In this document: positions 17,763-26,345 of the stretch, in pieces
Layout: each line of letters opens with the position of its first letter
How positions within the stretch are numbered: the stretch's first letter is position 1
DNA from: an uncultured Flavobacteriales bacterium
Lineage (GTDB): Bacteria; Bacteroidota; Bacteroidia; Flavobacteriales_E; Vicingaceae
Reading direction: 5' to 3'
Length of the DNA stretch: 64,000 bases
Assembly: GCA_905479915.1 (NCBI GenBank)
Contig: CAJQOH010000023.1
Span: 62,001-126,000 of the forward strand
Translations under genes and position numbers: made by a program
Notes under the pieces: model-generated
Told to the model about the DNA's origin: nothing
What the model saw: the letters and a program-made list of their open reading frames with translations, nothing else
Database searches by the model: none

Positions 17763-18446
17763 TTAAGCGTATCCTACATCCATATCCAACTTTTTTACAA
17801 GATCATTTAGATGTGGGTTTTTATCGCTCATTTTTACAAATTTTTCTTGAGGAGTATATGCCGTTTTTAGTTTTACGTCTTTATTAACCTCAGTAATGAT
17901 TTGTATATCGTAATTAGATAGTTCTTTCCTGATAAATTCTAAAAAATCTGCCTTTTGAGAATTGAATTCATCTTCTAGTGCTTTGTTTTCTATTAATAAA
18001 TTTATTGTATTGTCGTTTATTTCTGGAACAACCTCAAAGATAGAAGCTAAACTATCTTTCCCTTCTTCTTTAAGTAGTGCTTTAAAGCTTTTTATTCCGC
18101 TTGAAAATTCTTCTGGTGAATAATTTTCAGAGGGCTTATTGGTAATGTCTAGTTCAGCTTCTTTAGCAATTTCTTCTTTTTTAGCTGCTGGATTGATTGA
18201 AATAGAATTTGAAAAAGAAAGGTTAGAGCCTCTCTTTAAAGTTGGTTTTTCTGAAGGAGTGTTTTCAGGGCTGTTAGGTTTTAATCCTGAAGGATTTTCT
18301 TCATTGACTTCTGATGAAGAAGGTTCTGGGATAATGTAATTAGGGGTTGTTTTTTCTATTGCTGCATCACGTGCAGGGTCTTTACTTTGTTCAGTTTTTG
18401 GAGCAACAAGACCAGCCTTCTTGTTGAAAGGTAGATTAATTAGGGC
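17763..18446 (-). CDS. dnaX: DnaX tau-specific C-terminal region, reached by a -1 frameshift
   Basis: Open in the -1 frame relative to the upstream dnaX frame, with no good start of its own. From GCC at 18446 it encodes 227 residues. First comes a Ser/Pro/Glu-rich linker, then a folded C-terminal part containing EFSSGIKSFKALLKEEGK, INLLIENKALEDEF, FLEFIRKEL, and the end TAYTPQEKFVKMSDKNP. That ending is the conserved C-terminus of Bacteroidota DnaX. Joined at the slip site it gives a 598-residue tau. Tau domains bind DnaB and the polymerase alpha subunit. Either programmed frameshifting or slippage makes both tau and gamma, or the A10 run is one base short of the true sequence. Confidence 0.85.
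   Translation of the reverse strand, partial: ALINLPFNKKAGLVAPKTEQSKDPARDAAIEKTTPNYIIPEPSSSEVNEENPSGLKPNSPENTPSEKPTLKRGSNLSFSNSISINPAAKKEEIAKEAELDITNKPSENYSPEEFSSGIKSFKALLKEEGKDSLASIFEVVPEINDNTINLLIENKALEDEFNSQKADFLEFIRKELSNYDIQIITEVNKDVKLKTAYTPQEKFVKMSDKNPHLNDLVKKLDMDVGYA
18404..18426 (-). promoter_or_regulatory. Hairpin downstream of the dnaX slip site
   Basis: CAACAAGA and TCTTGTTG form a perfect 8-bp stem with a 7-base loop, beginning 19 bases after the A10-G run in the direction of translation. Frameshift-stimulating stems usually start 5-9 bases after the slip site, so a stimulatory role is uncertain. Confidence 0.35.
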
Positions 18447-19558
18447 TTTTTTTTTTGAGAAGTATTACCTTCTATAGAGCAAAGTTGCATTAGCATAACT
18501 TCAACCAGCAAGCGCTGGTTTTTACTCCCTTTGTATTTGGTATCGGTAGTGCTTGCAATATTTAAAAAGGAAATTAATTGAGCAGTATTGCTTGCTTTTG
18601 CTTGAGCAATATATTTTTCTTTAATAGTTGCTCCTACTTCTAATAATTGTACCGTTTTTTCATCTTGACAAACCAATAAGTTTCTTAAGTGTTCAGCTAG
18701 TCCATTAATGAAATTATGACCATCAAATCCATTATTCAATACTTCATTAAATAATAACAGCGCATCAGCAATGTTGTTAGATAGGATAGAGTTGGTTACT
18801 TTAAAGTAGTAATCATAATCTAATATGTTAAGGTTTTCTATAACATCTTCATAGGTAATTGTTCCTCCAGAAAAGCTAACAATTTGATCAAACATAGAAA
18901 GTGCATCTCTTAATGCTCCATCTGCTTTTTGTCCTATGATATGAAGTCCATCAGGCTCTGCCTTAACTTTTTCTGCTTTTGCAATGTGTGCTAGATGGTT
19001 TGATATATCGTCAATTTGTATTCTGTTAAAATCAAAAATCTGACATCTAGATAGTATTGTTGGGATGATTTTATGTTTCTCTGTAGTTGCTAAAATAAAG
19101 ATGGCATGCTTTGGAGGTTCTTCAAGGGTTTTTAAGAATGCATTAAATGCGGCTTGCGATAGCATGTGTACCTCATCAATAATGTAGACTTTATGAGTTC
19201 CTAATTGTGGTGCAAAACGGACTTGGTCAATTAAGCTTCTTATCTCATCCACTCCATTGTTAGAAGCTCCATCTAGCTCCTGAATGTTTAATGAACGACC
19301 TTCATCAAAAGAAATACAAGATTCACATTCATTACAAGCTTCAATGTTTGATGTTACATTAAAACAATTGATTGTTTTTGCTAGTATTCTGGCACAAGTT
19401 GTTTTTCCAACACCTCTTGGTCCGCAAAACAAAAATGCCTGAGCAAGATGATTGTTCTTGATGGCATTCTTTAAGGTTGAGGTAATAGAAAGCTGTCCGA
19501 CAACAGAATCAAATGTTGTAGGTCTGTATTTTCTTGCTGAAACAATGAAATTTTCCAT
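18440..19558 (-). CDS. dnaX: DNA polymerase III subunit gamma (DnaX, zero-frame product)
   Basis: Clamp-loader ATPase of 372 residues in the zero frame. Walker A is GPRGVGKT at 46-53. The four-cysteine zinc module is C65, C75, C78 and C81. The DEVHMLS Walker B, the TLEEPPKHAIFILATTE segment and the sensor ILSRCQIFDF are all present, as is the domain III helical collar. The frame ends SQKKKP-stop directly after CAA AAA AAA AAG, which contains the A AAA AAG heptamer in the same phase as the E. coli dnaX slip site. The rest of the protein lies in the -1 frame (17763-18446). A -7 box precedes the start. Confidence 0.93.
   Translation of the reverse strand: MENFIVSARKYRPTTFDSVVGQLSITSTLKNAIKNNHLAQAFLFCGPRGVGKTTCARILAKTINCFNVTSNIEACNECESCISFDEGRSLNIQELDGASNNGVDEIRSLIDQVRFAPQLGTHKVYIIDEVHMLSQAAFNAFLKTLEEPPKHAIFILATTEKHKIIPTILSRCQIFDFNRIQIDDISNHLAHIAKAEKVKAEPDGLHIIGQKADGALRDALSMFDQIVSFSGGTITYEDVIENLNILDYDYYFKVTNSILSNNIADALLLFNEVLNNGFDGHNFINGLAEHLRNLLVCQDEKTVQLLEVGATIKEKYIAQAKASNTAQLISFLNIASTTDTKYKGSKNQRLLVEVMLMQLCSIEGNTSQKKKP
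18446..18456 (-). promoter_or_regulatory. dnaX slippery run (A10 followed by G)
   Basis: The minus strand has ten A then G, read in frame as CAA AAA AAA AAG, with a zero-frame TAA two codons later. A -1 shift here joins the gamma frame to the tau C-terminal frame. A run this long also permits polymerase slippage and is a common site of assembly error. Confidence 0.8.
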
Positions 19559-19577
19559 TACCTAATTAATAAGGAAA

Positions 19578-19585
19578 CAAATATA
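19578..19585 (-). promoter_or_regulatory. -7 box TATATTTG of dnaX
   Basis: The minus strand reads TATATTTG, 19 bases before the dnaX start codon, in the 210-base gap shared with the divergent gene at 19769. No matching TTG is seen at normal spacing. Confidence 0.5.
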
Positions 19586-19739
19586 AATTTTATTCGGAAT
19601 CCATTTTTCTAAAGTTTGATATTTATTTATAAACATTTAGTGAACGTTTTCACATTCTATAAAGTAACCGAAAAAGAGTGTAATCTTACCGTTTAATAAA
19701 AGGAAGGTGCAATAGTGAAACTTAAGTATTAACTTGATT

Positions 19740-19747
19740 TATATTTG
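19740..19747 (+). promoter_or_regulatory. -7 box TATATTTG of the barrel-like gene at 19769
   Basis: Exact TAnnTTTG match. The transcription start is expected near 19752, about 17 bases before the ATG at 19769, and this favours that ATG over the upstream TTG codons. Confidence 0.45.
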
Positions 19748-19768
19748 TTTTAATCGTTGTTGGAGTTT

Positions 19769-20392
19769 ATGCATAGGTGCGTTATATTTTTTCTGTTTCT
19801 GTTTTTATTTCTTGAGGTAAGTGTTGCTCAGGAAATCTCTAAGGATGAACCTGTTGAGTATGGTGTTCGTAAGAAGCAGGGGTGGATTGGTTTCGATTTT
19901 GGTAATGATGTTATTGGTGTAAATAGTTTTTCAAAAGACAATCATGTTGCTATATTTCATTCTTTTGGTTTGAAGTACCGATTAAAGAATCCAAAAGAAG
20001 GACCAAGTTTTTATATTTCAGAAAGTTTTGAAGGAGTAACTGATATTGATAGAATGTTTAATCATCTCAAAACGACTATAGGTACTGATGTAGAAATAGG
20101 TGGGAGGTTTTATTTTGTGTTGGGACTTGCGGGTTATTTTAAGGTTTTTGTTATGGAGAGTGGTTATAGGAGTGATTTCTATAATTTTTCTGCTGGATTT
20201 AAGTTTAATTCGGGGTTCGGTTATAAATTATCACCTAAGTTTATTGTTGATGTATTGTGTCATTTCCAATTGGGAAGTCCTCTATATGTCAACAATTATA
20301 CATCTTCAGGCGGTGCTAATTATTCTGTGGCAGAAAAAGAGACTCAGTTGTATTTTCAGTTAGGCATTAACTATTTATTGAGAAAAAAGTAA
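19769..20392 (+). CDS. Predicted small outer-membrane beta-barrel protein
   Basis: A signal peptide (CVIFFLFLFLFLEVSVAQ) is followed by about 185 residues of alternating aromatic and glycine strands, e.g. IGGRFYFVLGLAGYFKVF and FKFNSGFGYKLSPKF. The C-terminus is YFQLGINYLL, consistent with an 8-stranded outer-membrane barrel. The frame opens at TTG 19757, but the ATG at 19769 starts the signal peptide better and fits the -7 box. No named family is recognised. It is divergent from dnaX and upstream of rpsF. Confidence 0.7.
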   Translation: MHRCVIFFLFLFLFLEVSVAQEISKDEPVEYGVRKKQGWIGFDFGNDVIGVNSFSKDNHVAIFHSFGLKYRLKNPKEGPSFYISESFEGVTDIDRMFNHLKTTIGTDVEIGGRFYFVLGLAGYFKVFVMESGYRSDFYNFSAGFKFNSGFGYKLSPKFIVDVLCHFQLGSPLYVNNYTSSGGANYSVAEKETQLYFQLGINYLLRKK

Positions 20393-20444
20393 TAAATAAG
20401 GAGTAGGTGTTATTTATAATGAGTTAATTCTTTTTCTCAGCAAC

Positions 20445-20474
20445 TTGCAAATCAAACTAAAATGTTTACTTTTG
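20445..20474 (+). promoter_or_regulatory. Promoter of the rpsF-rpsR-rplI operon
   Basis: TTG at 20445-20447, 19 bases, then TACTTTTG at 20467-20474: an exact match to the Bacteroidota pattern TTG-N19-TAnnTTTG. The transcription start is expected near 20479. Confidence 0.75.
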
Positions 20475-20477
20475 CCG

Positions 20478-20498
20478 TCCTTTAAATAAATTAAAGGA
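20478..20498 (+). promoter_or_regulatory. Leader hairpin before rpsF
   Basis: TCCTTTAA and TTAAAGGA form a perfect 8-bp stem with loop ATAAA at the very 5-prime end of the expected transcript, preceded by CCG. S6:S18 leader elements elsewhere use a CCG next to a stem, but the resemblance here is slight. Confidence 0.35.
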
Positions 20499-20518
20499 TT
20501 AACTAAAATAAGTTGGAA

Positions 20519-20851
20519 ATGACAAAACGTTATGAAACTGTCTTTATTTTAACTCCCGTTTTATCTGCTGAGCAGGTAAAGGAGACAGTTGTAAAATTTA
20601 AAAAATCTTTGAAGGATGCTGGTGCAAAGCTTATGCATGAAGAAGATTGGGGATTGAAAAAATTGGCTTATCCAATTCAAAAAAAATCAACTGGTTTTTA
20701 CCATTTGTTTGAGTATGAGATGGAAGGTGAAAAAGTTGCTAATATGGAAGTAAACTTAAAAAGAGACGAAAAAGTAATGCGTTTCTTAACAGTTTCTTTA
20801 GATAAGCATGCTATCGCTTTCGTTGAATCTAGACCTCAAAGAAAAAAGTAA
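20519..20851 (+). CDS. rpsF: 30S ribosomal protein S6
   Basis: S6 of the small subunit platform, which pairs with S18. The sequence opens MTKRYETVFILTPVLSAEQ and contains LMHEEDWGLKKLAYPIQKKSTGFYHLFEYE, diagnostic for bacterial S6. The 110-residue length is normal. An in-frame TTG lies two codons upstream, but the ATG at 20519 matches family N-termini. First gene of rpsF-rpsR-rplI; rpsR follows after 32 bases. Confidence 0.96.
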   Translation: MTKRYETVFILTPVLSAEQVKETVVKFKKSLKDAGAKLMHEEDWGLKKLAYPIQKKSTGFYHLFEYEMEGEKVANMEVNLKRDEKVMRFLTVSLDKHAIAFVESRPQRKK

Positions 20852-20883
20852 TAACCTAGTAGTAACCCTTAAAAATTAGAAAA

Positions 20884-21153
20884 ATGGCTGAAAATACATC
20901 AGAAATTAGATATTTAACTCCTCCTAATATTGAATTACATAGAGAGAAGTATTGTAGATTTGAAAAAAACAGAATCAAGTATATTGACTATAAAGATGAA
21001 AAATTCTTATTACAGTTCGTAAACGAGCAAGGTAAATTATTACCAAGAAGAATTACTGGTACATCTTTAAAGTATCAAAGAAAAGTTTCACAAGCAGTTA
21101 AGAGAGCAAGACATTTGGCATTAATGCCTTACGTTGCTGATATGCTAAAATAG
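20884..21153 (+). CDS. rpsR: 30S ribosomal protein S18
   Basis: S18 of 89 residues. The conserved core [40 protein letters not shown] is split here only for description; key landmarks are LLPRRITG and the basic [19 protein letters not shown]. It binds 16S rRNA with S6. Middle gene of the operon; rplI starts 12 bases after the stop. Confidence 0.97.
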   Translation: MAENTSEIRYLTPPNIELHREKYCRFEKNRIKYIDYKDEKFLLQFVNEQGKLLPRRITGTSLKYQRKVSQAVKRARHLALMPYVADMLK

Positions 21154-21165
21154 GAGGTATTTAAG

Positions 21166-21624
21166 ATGAAAGTTATATTAAAAGAAAATAAAGAACACTT
21201 AGGTTTTAAGGATGAGATAGTTGAAGTGAAAAACGGATTCGCTCGTAATTACTTAATTCCTAAAGGAATAGCTTCTTTGGCTACTCCATCAGCAATTAAA
21301 GTTTTAGAAGAAAATTTAAGACAAAGCGCTGTTAAGAATCAGAAAATTAAAGACGAAGCTCAAAAAACTGCAGATGCTCTTAACGAGTTGGTGGTTAAAG
21401 TTGCAGTTAAAGCTGGAGAAAAAGGAAAGATCTTTGGATCAGTAACAACTATCCAGTTAGCTGAAGCAATTGAAAAAGCTGGTCATAAAATTGATCGTAA
21501 ATACATTAAAATTAAAGGTGAATCAATTAAGAGCTTAGGTTCTTATGAGGCGTCTGCAAGGTTGCATAAGGATGTGGCTGTAAGCATTAAGTTTGATGTA
21601 ATTGCTGCAGGAAAAAACAATTAA
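21166..21624 (+). CDS. rplI: 50S ribosomal protein L9
   Basis: L9 of 152 residues. The N-terminal rRNA-binding domain reads MKVILKENKEHLGFKDE and GFARNYLIPKGIA. A long connecting helix (about residues 40-75) leads to the C-terminal domain with GKIFGSVTTIQLAEAI and the HKDVAVSIKFDV strand. Last gene of the operon, followed directly by a strong terminator. Confidence 0.96.
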   Translation: MKVILKENKEHLGFKDEIVEVKNGFARNYLIPKGIASLATPSAIKVLEENLRQSAVKNQKIKDEAQKTADALNELVVKVAVKAGEKGKIFGSVTTIQLAEAIEKAGHKIDRKYIKIKGESIKSLGSYEASARLHKDVAVSIKFDVIAAGKNN

Positions 21625-21641
21625 GACTATTTTATAGTTTC

Positions 21642-21676
21642 AAAAACTCTTCATAATTTATGAAGAGTTTTTTTTT
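21642..21676 (+). terminator. Intrinsic terminator of the rpsF-rpsR-rplI operon
   Basis: AAAAACTCTTCATA (21642-21655) pairs with TATGAAGAGTTTTT (21659-21672), loop of 3, then a T run to 21676. It is placed 18 bases after the rplI stop. Confidence 0.9.
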
Positions 21677-21698
21677 GTGCTTAAAATTTCTTGTAGGC

Positions 21699-21728
21699 TT
21701 GTATAAACGATTTATTTGATTATATTTG
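21699..21728 (+). promoter_or_regulatory. Promoter of the rimP-nusA-infB operon
   Basis: TTG at 21699-21701, 19 bases, then TATATTTG at 21721-21728: an exact TTG-N19-TAnnTTTG match. The transcription start is expected near 21733, leaving a leader of about 58 bases before rimP. Confidence 0.75.
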
Positions 21729-21739
21729 CAGAACGAAAT

Positions 21740-21754
21740 ATGAAGGAAATGTAG
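21740..21754 (+). other. Four-codon upstream ORF in the rimP leader
   Basis: ATG AAG GAA ATG TAG lies about 7 bases into the expected transcript, and its stop codon abuts the base of the leader hairpin. A translating ribosome would cover the left arm of the stem. Whether it is translated is unknown. Confidence 0.3.
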
Positions 21755-21781
21755 AGGGAACGACTAGTTCCCTTTTTCTTT
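21755..21781 (+). terminator. Terminator-like hairpin (putative attenuator) in the rimP leader
   Basis: AGGGAAC (21755-21761) pairs with GTTCCCT (21767-21773), loop GACTA, followed directly by a T-rich run (TTTTTCTTT). It has the form of an intrinsic terminator but sits between the operon promoter and the rimP start at 21791. NusA, encoded in this operon, acts on such hairpins, so autoregulation is plausible. Confidence 0.65.
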
Positions 21782-21790
21782 GCTGAAAAA

Positions 21791-22258
21791 ATGATAACGA
21801 AACAACAAATAGAGGGGCTAATTCAGGATAAGTTTGAAGAGCATAATTGCTTTTTAGTAGAGTTGGAAGTGAGTGGGGAAAATGTTATTTCATTGGAAAT
21901 AGATAGTTTGGTTGGAATTACGGTTCAAGAGTGCATGGCTTTTAGTAGGGCAATTGAAGGAGAGTTGGATCGCGAGGTTGAAGATTTTGAATTGAAAGTT
22001 TCTTCACCAGGTTTAGATAAGCCGTTTAGAGTGAAAGAACAATATCAAAAGAATATTGGACGAGATGTAAAAGTTGTTCCGGTTGATGGTATTGTTGTGA
22101 AGGGTGAATTGAAAGAGGTGAATGTAGAGGGTGTTTTAGTTGAATACTCGGTTAAAGAAAGAATTGAAGGAAGAAAAAAGAAAGAGACAATAGTCAAACA
22201 AGAGAAAATAAATTTTAATAACATAAAAGAAACAACGGTAATTATATCGTTTAAATAA
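21791..22258 (+). CDS. rimP: Ribosome maturation factor RimP
   Basis: RimP is needed for 30S subunit assembly. The N-terminal domain carries LEIDSLVGITVQECMAFSRAIEGELD and the FELKVSSPGLDKPFR motif (about residues 64-78), which is diagnostic. The C-terminal Sm-like domain covers about 85-155. The length of 155 is standard. First gene of rimP-nusA-infB; nusA starts 8 bases after the stop. A terminator-like hairpin lies just upstream of its start. Confidence 0.95.
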   Translation: MITKQQIEGLIQDKFEEHNCFLVELEVSGENVISLEIDSLVGITVQECMAFSRAIEGELDREVEDFELKVSSPGLDKPFRVKEQYQKNIGRDVKVVPVDGIVVKGELKEVNVEGVLVEYSVKERIEGRKKKETIVKQEKINFNNIKETTVIISFK

Positions 22259-22266
22259 ACCAAAAG

Positions 22267-23508
22267 ATGGAAAGTTTAAGTTTAATAGATTCGTTTCAAG
22301 AATTTAAAGAATTCAAGGATATTGATAGAGCAACACTAATGAACATTTTAGAAAGTGTTTTTAGAAGTACTATTAAAAGACAATTTGGAGATGATGATAA
22401 TTTCGATTTTATCGTAAACGTTGATAAAGGAGATTTAGAGATTTGGAGAAACAGAGAAATCGTTTATGATGGAGAAGTAGAGGATGATAATAAGGAGATT
22501 TCTTATTCAGACGCTATTTTAATTGAGCCAGATTTTGAAATTGGAGAAGAGGTTTCTGAAGAGGTGAAAATGGAAGATTTTGGACGTAGAATAGTATTGT
22601 CGTTAAGACAAAACTTAATGTCTAAAATTATGGAGTTAGAAAAAGATAATATCTATGCTTCGTATAAAGATAGAGTTGGAGATCTAATTACTGGAGAAGT
22701 TTATCAGGTTTGGAAGAGAGAGATTTTAATTTTAGATGATGAAGATAATGAGTTGATTCTTCCAAAAACAGAACAAATATCTAACGATAGATTTAAGAAA
22801 GGTGATGCTGTAAGAGCGGTTGTGGTTAAGGTTGAAATGAAAAACAACAAGCCATTAATTATCTTGTCTAGAACTTCACCATTGTTCTTAGAACGTTTGT
22901 TTGAATTAGAGGTTCCTGAGATTTATGATGGATTAATTACAATTAAGAACATTGTAAGAGAGCCAGGAGAAAGAGCGAAAGTTGCAGTAGAATCATATGA
23001 TGATAGAATTGATCCTGTAGGAGCATGTGTTGGAATGAAAGGAGCGAGAATTCATGGAATTGTAAGGGAGTTAAGAAATGAAAATATTGATGTAATAAAC
23101 TATTCGGCAAATGCAGAATTGTTCATTCAAAGATCATTAAGTCCTGCAAAAATTACGGCTATCAAATTGGATAGAGAAAAGATGTCTGCAGAGGTTTTCT
23201 TAAAGCCAGATCAAGTTTCTTTGGCTATTGGTAGAGGTGGATTTAACATTAAGTTGGCTGGAAAGTTAGTAGGGTATGAGATTGATGTTTATAGAGATGT
23301 GGATGAGGAAGATACTGATGATGTTGCATTGGATGAGTTTAAAGATGAAATAGAAGGATGGGTAATTTCTGAATTGAAGTCTGTAGGATGTGATTCTGCT
23401 AAAAGTGTTCTTGAACAATCTGTAGAAGAATTGGTAAGAAGAACTGATCTAGAAATAGAAACTGTAGAAGATGTAATGAACATCTTAAAACAAGAGTTTG
23501 AAGATTAA
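22267..23508 (+). CDS. nusA: Transcription termination/antitermination factor NusA
   Basis: NusA binds RNA polymerase and modulates pausing and hairpin-dependent termination. Domain order: N-terminal polymerase-binding domain (1-130), S1 domain (about 132-200, with ITGEVYQVWKREIL), KH1 (about 225-275, with GACVGMKGARIHGIVRELR) and KH2 (about 300-345, with LAIGRGGFNIKLAGKL). A short acidic helical tail follows instead of the two long acidic repeats of enterobacteria. The length of 413 is normal for the phylum. infB follows after 78 bases. Confidence 0.96.
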   Translation: MESLSLIDSFQEFKEFKDIDRATLMNILESVFRSTIKRQFGDDDNFDFIVNVDKGDLEIWRNREIVYDGEVEDDNKEISYSDAILIEPDFEIGEEVSEEVKMEDFGRRIVLSLRQNLMSKIMELEKDNIYASYKDRVGDLITGEVYQVWKREILILDDEDNELILPKTEQISNDRFKKGDAVRAVVVKVEMKNNKPLIILSRTSPLFLERLFELEVPEIYDGLITIKNIVREPGERAKVAVESYDDRIDPVGACVGMKGARIHGIVRELRNENIDVINYSANAELFIQRSLSPAKITAIKLDREKMSAEVFLKPDQVSLAIGRGGFNIKLAGKLVGYEIDVYRDVDEEDTDDVALDEFKDEIEGWVISELKSVGCDSAKSVLEQSVEELVRRTDLEIETVEDVMNILKQEFED

Positions 23509-23586
23509 TAAATCTTAAGTTAAGACTTATTAAAAGAAAAATATATACTTTAGTATTTATAACTGATTGAAAAAGAGCAATAGCAA

Positions 23587-26250
23587 ATGGCTGGAGGAGT
23601 AAAAAGATTAAGTAAAGTAGCAAGAGAGTTTAATGTTGGGATTCAAACCCTGATAGAATTTTTAGCGTCAAAAGATATTACGATTGAAAGCAATCCTAAT
23701 ACAAAAATTGATGCTGAAATTTATGGGGTATTGCAAGCTGAATTTCAATCGGAAATAAGTGCTAGAGAAGAATCGAAAAAAGTTTCTATTGGTACTGAAA
23801 AAGAAACAATAACTTTAGATAAGGTTGCTGAAGTAGCTCCTGAGAAAGAAGTGGAAAAGGTTGAGGAGCCTGCTCCGGTTAAAGTTGAAGAGCCTGTTGC
23901 TGAAGAAGCGCCTGCTGAAGCGGAAGAGGATGGAGATTTAAAAGTTGTTGGGAAAATAGATTTAGATAAATTAAATTTAAAAACCAGACCAAATAAAAAG
24001 AAAGCTGAAAAGGAAGAAGTAGCTCCTGTTAAGGTAGAAGCTCCTGCTGAAGAAGAGGTTAAGGAAGAAGTTAAGCCTGTTGCAGAAGAGGTTAAGGAAG
24101 AGGTTAGGTCAGCTCCTGAAGAAATAGAAACTAAATACGAAAAACTTGATGCGCCTAAGATTTTAGGTAAAATTGAGTTGCCTAAAAAGGTTAAAAAACC
24201 TGTTGCTTCATCTTCTGGAGATGTTGATGCGCAAAAGAAAAAGAGAAAACGTATTGTACGTAAGGTGGATGTTTCTGCTGAAAAGAAAAAACCTTTTGTA
24301 AAAGGGAAACCTAGAGGAAGGGTTGAGAAGAGAGCTGAATTAACAGAGGAACAAGTTCAGGCTCAAATTAAAGAAACTCTTGCAAGATTAACTGGAGGAG
24401 GTAAAAAGAAAGGTGTAAAACACAGAAAAGATAAAAGACAAGCAGCTAGTGAATTGGCTGATATTGAAGCAGAAATAGAAGCTGCTGAAAAGAAAGTATT
24501 AAAGTTAACTGAATTCGTTACGGTAAGTGAGTTGGCTATAATGATGGATATTGGAGTAAACGATATTATTGGAGCTTGTATGAGTTTGGGTATGTTCGTG
24601 TCTATTAACCAACGTTTAGATGCTGAAACATTAACAATTATTGCAGAAGAGCATGGCTTTATGGTTGAGTTTATTTCTGCTACTGAAGAAAATGAAGTTG
24701 ATTTAGAAGTTGAAGATGCTCCTGAAGATATGATTGAAAGAGCTCCTATTGTTACAGTAATGGGACATGTTGATCACGGTAAAACATCTTTATTGGATTA
24801 CATTAGAAAAGCCAATGTAATTAAAGGTGAAGCAGGTGGAATAACACAGCATATTGGTGCATATTCTGTTGAGGTTAAGGATGGGAAAAATATTGCGTTT
24901 TTAGATACTCCTGGTCACGAGGCCTTTACAGCAATGAGAGCTAGGGGTGCACAAGTAACAGATGTAGTAATTGTAGTAATTGCAGCAGATGATAATGTGA
25001 TGCCTCAAACAAAAGAAGCAATTAATCATGCTCAAGCAGCAGGAGTGCCTATTGTTTTTGCTTTTAATAAAATGGATAGAGATGGTGTTACTTCTGATAA
25101 ATTAAAAGAAGAGCTTTCTCAAATGAATATACTAGTCGAAGAATGGGGGGGTAAATTCCAACATCAAGACATTTCTGCCAAAACAGGTATGGGAATAGAC
25201 GAGTTGTTAGAAAAGGTTTTATTAGAAGCTGAACTTTTAGAGTTAAAAGCTAATCCTAATAAAAACGGAGTAGGTGCAGTTGTAGAGTCGGAGCTAGATA
25301 AAGGAAGAGGTTATGTTTCTACTATTTTAGTACAAGCTGGTAACTTAAAAGTTGGAGATGTTGTTTTAGCTGGATGTTATTCAGGTAGAGTAAAAGCAAT
25401 GTTTGATGATCAAGGAAGAACGTTGGCGGAGGCAGGTCCTTCTACTCCAGTTTCATTACTAGGGTTAAATGGAGCTCCAAGTGCTGGAGATAAATTCCAT
25501 ATCATGGATGATGAGAAGGAAGCAAGATCTATAGCTGAAAGAAGATTGCAATTACAAAGAGAACAAGGTGTAAGAACTCAGAAACACATTACACTAGATG
25601 AGATTGGAAGAAGATTGGCAATAGGAGATTTCAAGGAATTAAATGTTATTATTAAAGGTGATGTTGATGGTTCTATTGAGGCGCTTTCAGATTCTTTACA
25701 GAAACTATCTACAGATCAAATTGAAGTAAATATTATACACAAGTCAGTTGGAGCAATATCTGAAACAGATGTTATGTTGGCAGCCGCTTCGGAAGCGATT
25801 ATTGTTGGTTTCCAAGTAAGGCCTTCTGCTGAAGCAAGAAGAGTTGCGGAAAGAGAGCAAATTGATATTAGATTGTATTCTATTATTTACGCAGCTATAG
25901 ATGAGATTAGAGATGCAATGGAAGGAATGCTTGCTGCTAAGATTGAAGAGAAGATTGTTGCAACTGTTGAGATTAGAGAAATATTTAAAGTTTCTAAGGT
26001 TGGAACGATTGCTGGATGTATGGTTCAGGATGGTAAGATCAGTAGAAATAGCAAGATTCGATTAATTAGAGATGGTGTTGTAATTTACACTGGTGAACTA
26101 GGATCTTTAAAACGTTTTAAAGATGATGCTAAAGAAGTGAGTAAAGGATATGAGTGTGGATTGAATATCGCTAACTATAATGATATTAAAGTTGAAGATA
26201 TAGTTGAAGCTTACGAAGAAGTAGAAGTTAAGCAGAAGTTAGCGAAATAA
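23587..26250 (+). CDS. infB: Translation initiation factor IF-2
   Basis: GTPase that places initiator tRNA in the P site. An IF2 N-terminal motif ([25 protein letters not shown]) is followed by a long Glu/Lys/Pro/Val-rich linker to about residue 240 and a second N-terminal domain. The G domain carries GHVDHGKT at 393-400, DTPGHEAF (G3) and FNKMD (G4). Domains II-IV are complete, ending in [18 protein letters not shown]. The length of 887 is usual for Bacteroidota. Last gene of the operon, followed by a strong terminator. Confidence 0.97.
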   Translation: MAGGVKRLSKVAREFNVGIQTLIEFLASKDITIESNPNTKIDAEIYGVLQAEFQSEISAREESKKVSIGTEKETITLDKVAEVAPEKEVEKVEEPAPVKVEEPVAEEAPAEAEEDGDLKVVGKIDLDKLNLKTRPNKKKAEKEEVAPVKVEAPAEEEVKEEVKPVAEEVKEEVRSAPEEIETKYEKLDAPKILGKIELPKKVKKPVASSSGDVDAQKKKRKRIVRKVDVSAEKKKPFVKGKPRGRVEKRAELTEEQVQAQIKETLARLTGGGKKKGVKHRKDKRQAASELADIEAEIEAAEKKVLKLTEFVTVSELAIMMDIGVNDIIGACMSLGMFVSINQRLDAETLTIIAEEHGFMVEFISATEENEVDLEVEDAPEDMIERAPIVTVMGHVDHGKTSLLDYIRKANVIKGEAGGITQHIGAYSVEVKDGKNIAFLDTPGHEAFTAMRARGAQVTDVVIVVIAADDNVMPQTKEAINHAQAAGVPIVFAFNKMDRDGVTSDKLKEELSQMNILVEEWGGKFQHQDISAKTGMGIDELLEKVLLEAELLELKANPNKNGVGAVVESELDKGRGYVSTILVQAGNLKVGDVVLAGCYSGRVKAMFDDQGRTLAEAGPSTPVSLLGLNGAPSAGDKFHIMDDEKEARSIAERRLQLQREQGVRTQKHITLDEIGRRLAIGDFKELNVIIKGDVDGSIEALSDSLQKLSTDQIEVNIIHKSVGAISETDVMLAAASEAIIVGFQVRPSAEARRVAEREQIDIRLYSIIYAAIDEIRDAMEGMLAAKIEEKIVATVEIREIFKVSKVGTIAGCMVQDGKISRNSKIRLIRDGVVIYTGELGSLKRFKDDAKEVSKGYECGLNIANYNDIKVEDIVEAYEEVEVKQKLAK

Positions 26251-26294
26251 TAAAAACTTTTGTTTCTTGAGAAATCAAGAAATGTCAGAGATAA

Positions 26295-26330
26295 AAAAAG
26301 TCCCGAAGAAATTTCTTCGGGACTTTTTTA
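26295..26330. terminator. Strong terminator between infB and the SPOR gene, bidirectional
   Basis: AAAAAGTCCCGAAGAA (26295-26310) pairs with TTCTTCGGGACTTTTT (26313-26328). The short loop and the T/A runs on both sides let it stop convergent transcription from both genes. Confidence 0.92.
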
Positions 26331-26345
26331 TGTTTCATTCTTTTT

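Noticed and set aside
18139-18339. Plus-strand open frame opposite the tau region
   Set aside because: It lies antisense to the conserved DnaX C-terminal coding region and shows no protein-like features of its own.
17763-18446. dnaX read as a pseudogene
   Set aside because: Both halves are intact and conserved, the only break is at a known type of slip site, and dnaX is essential, so decay is unlikely.
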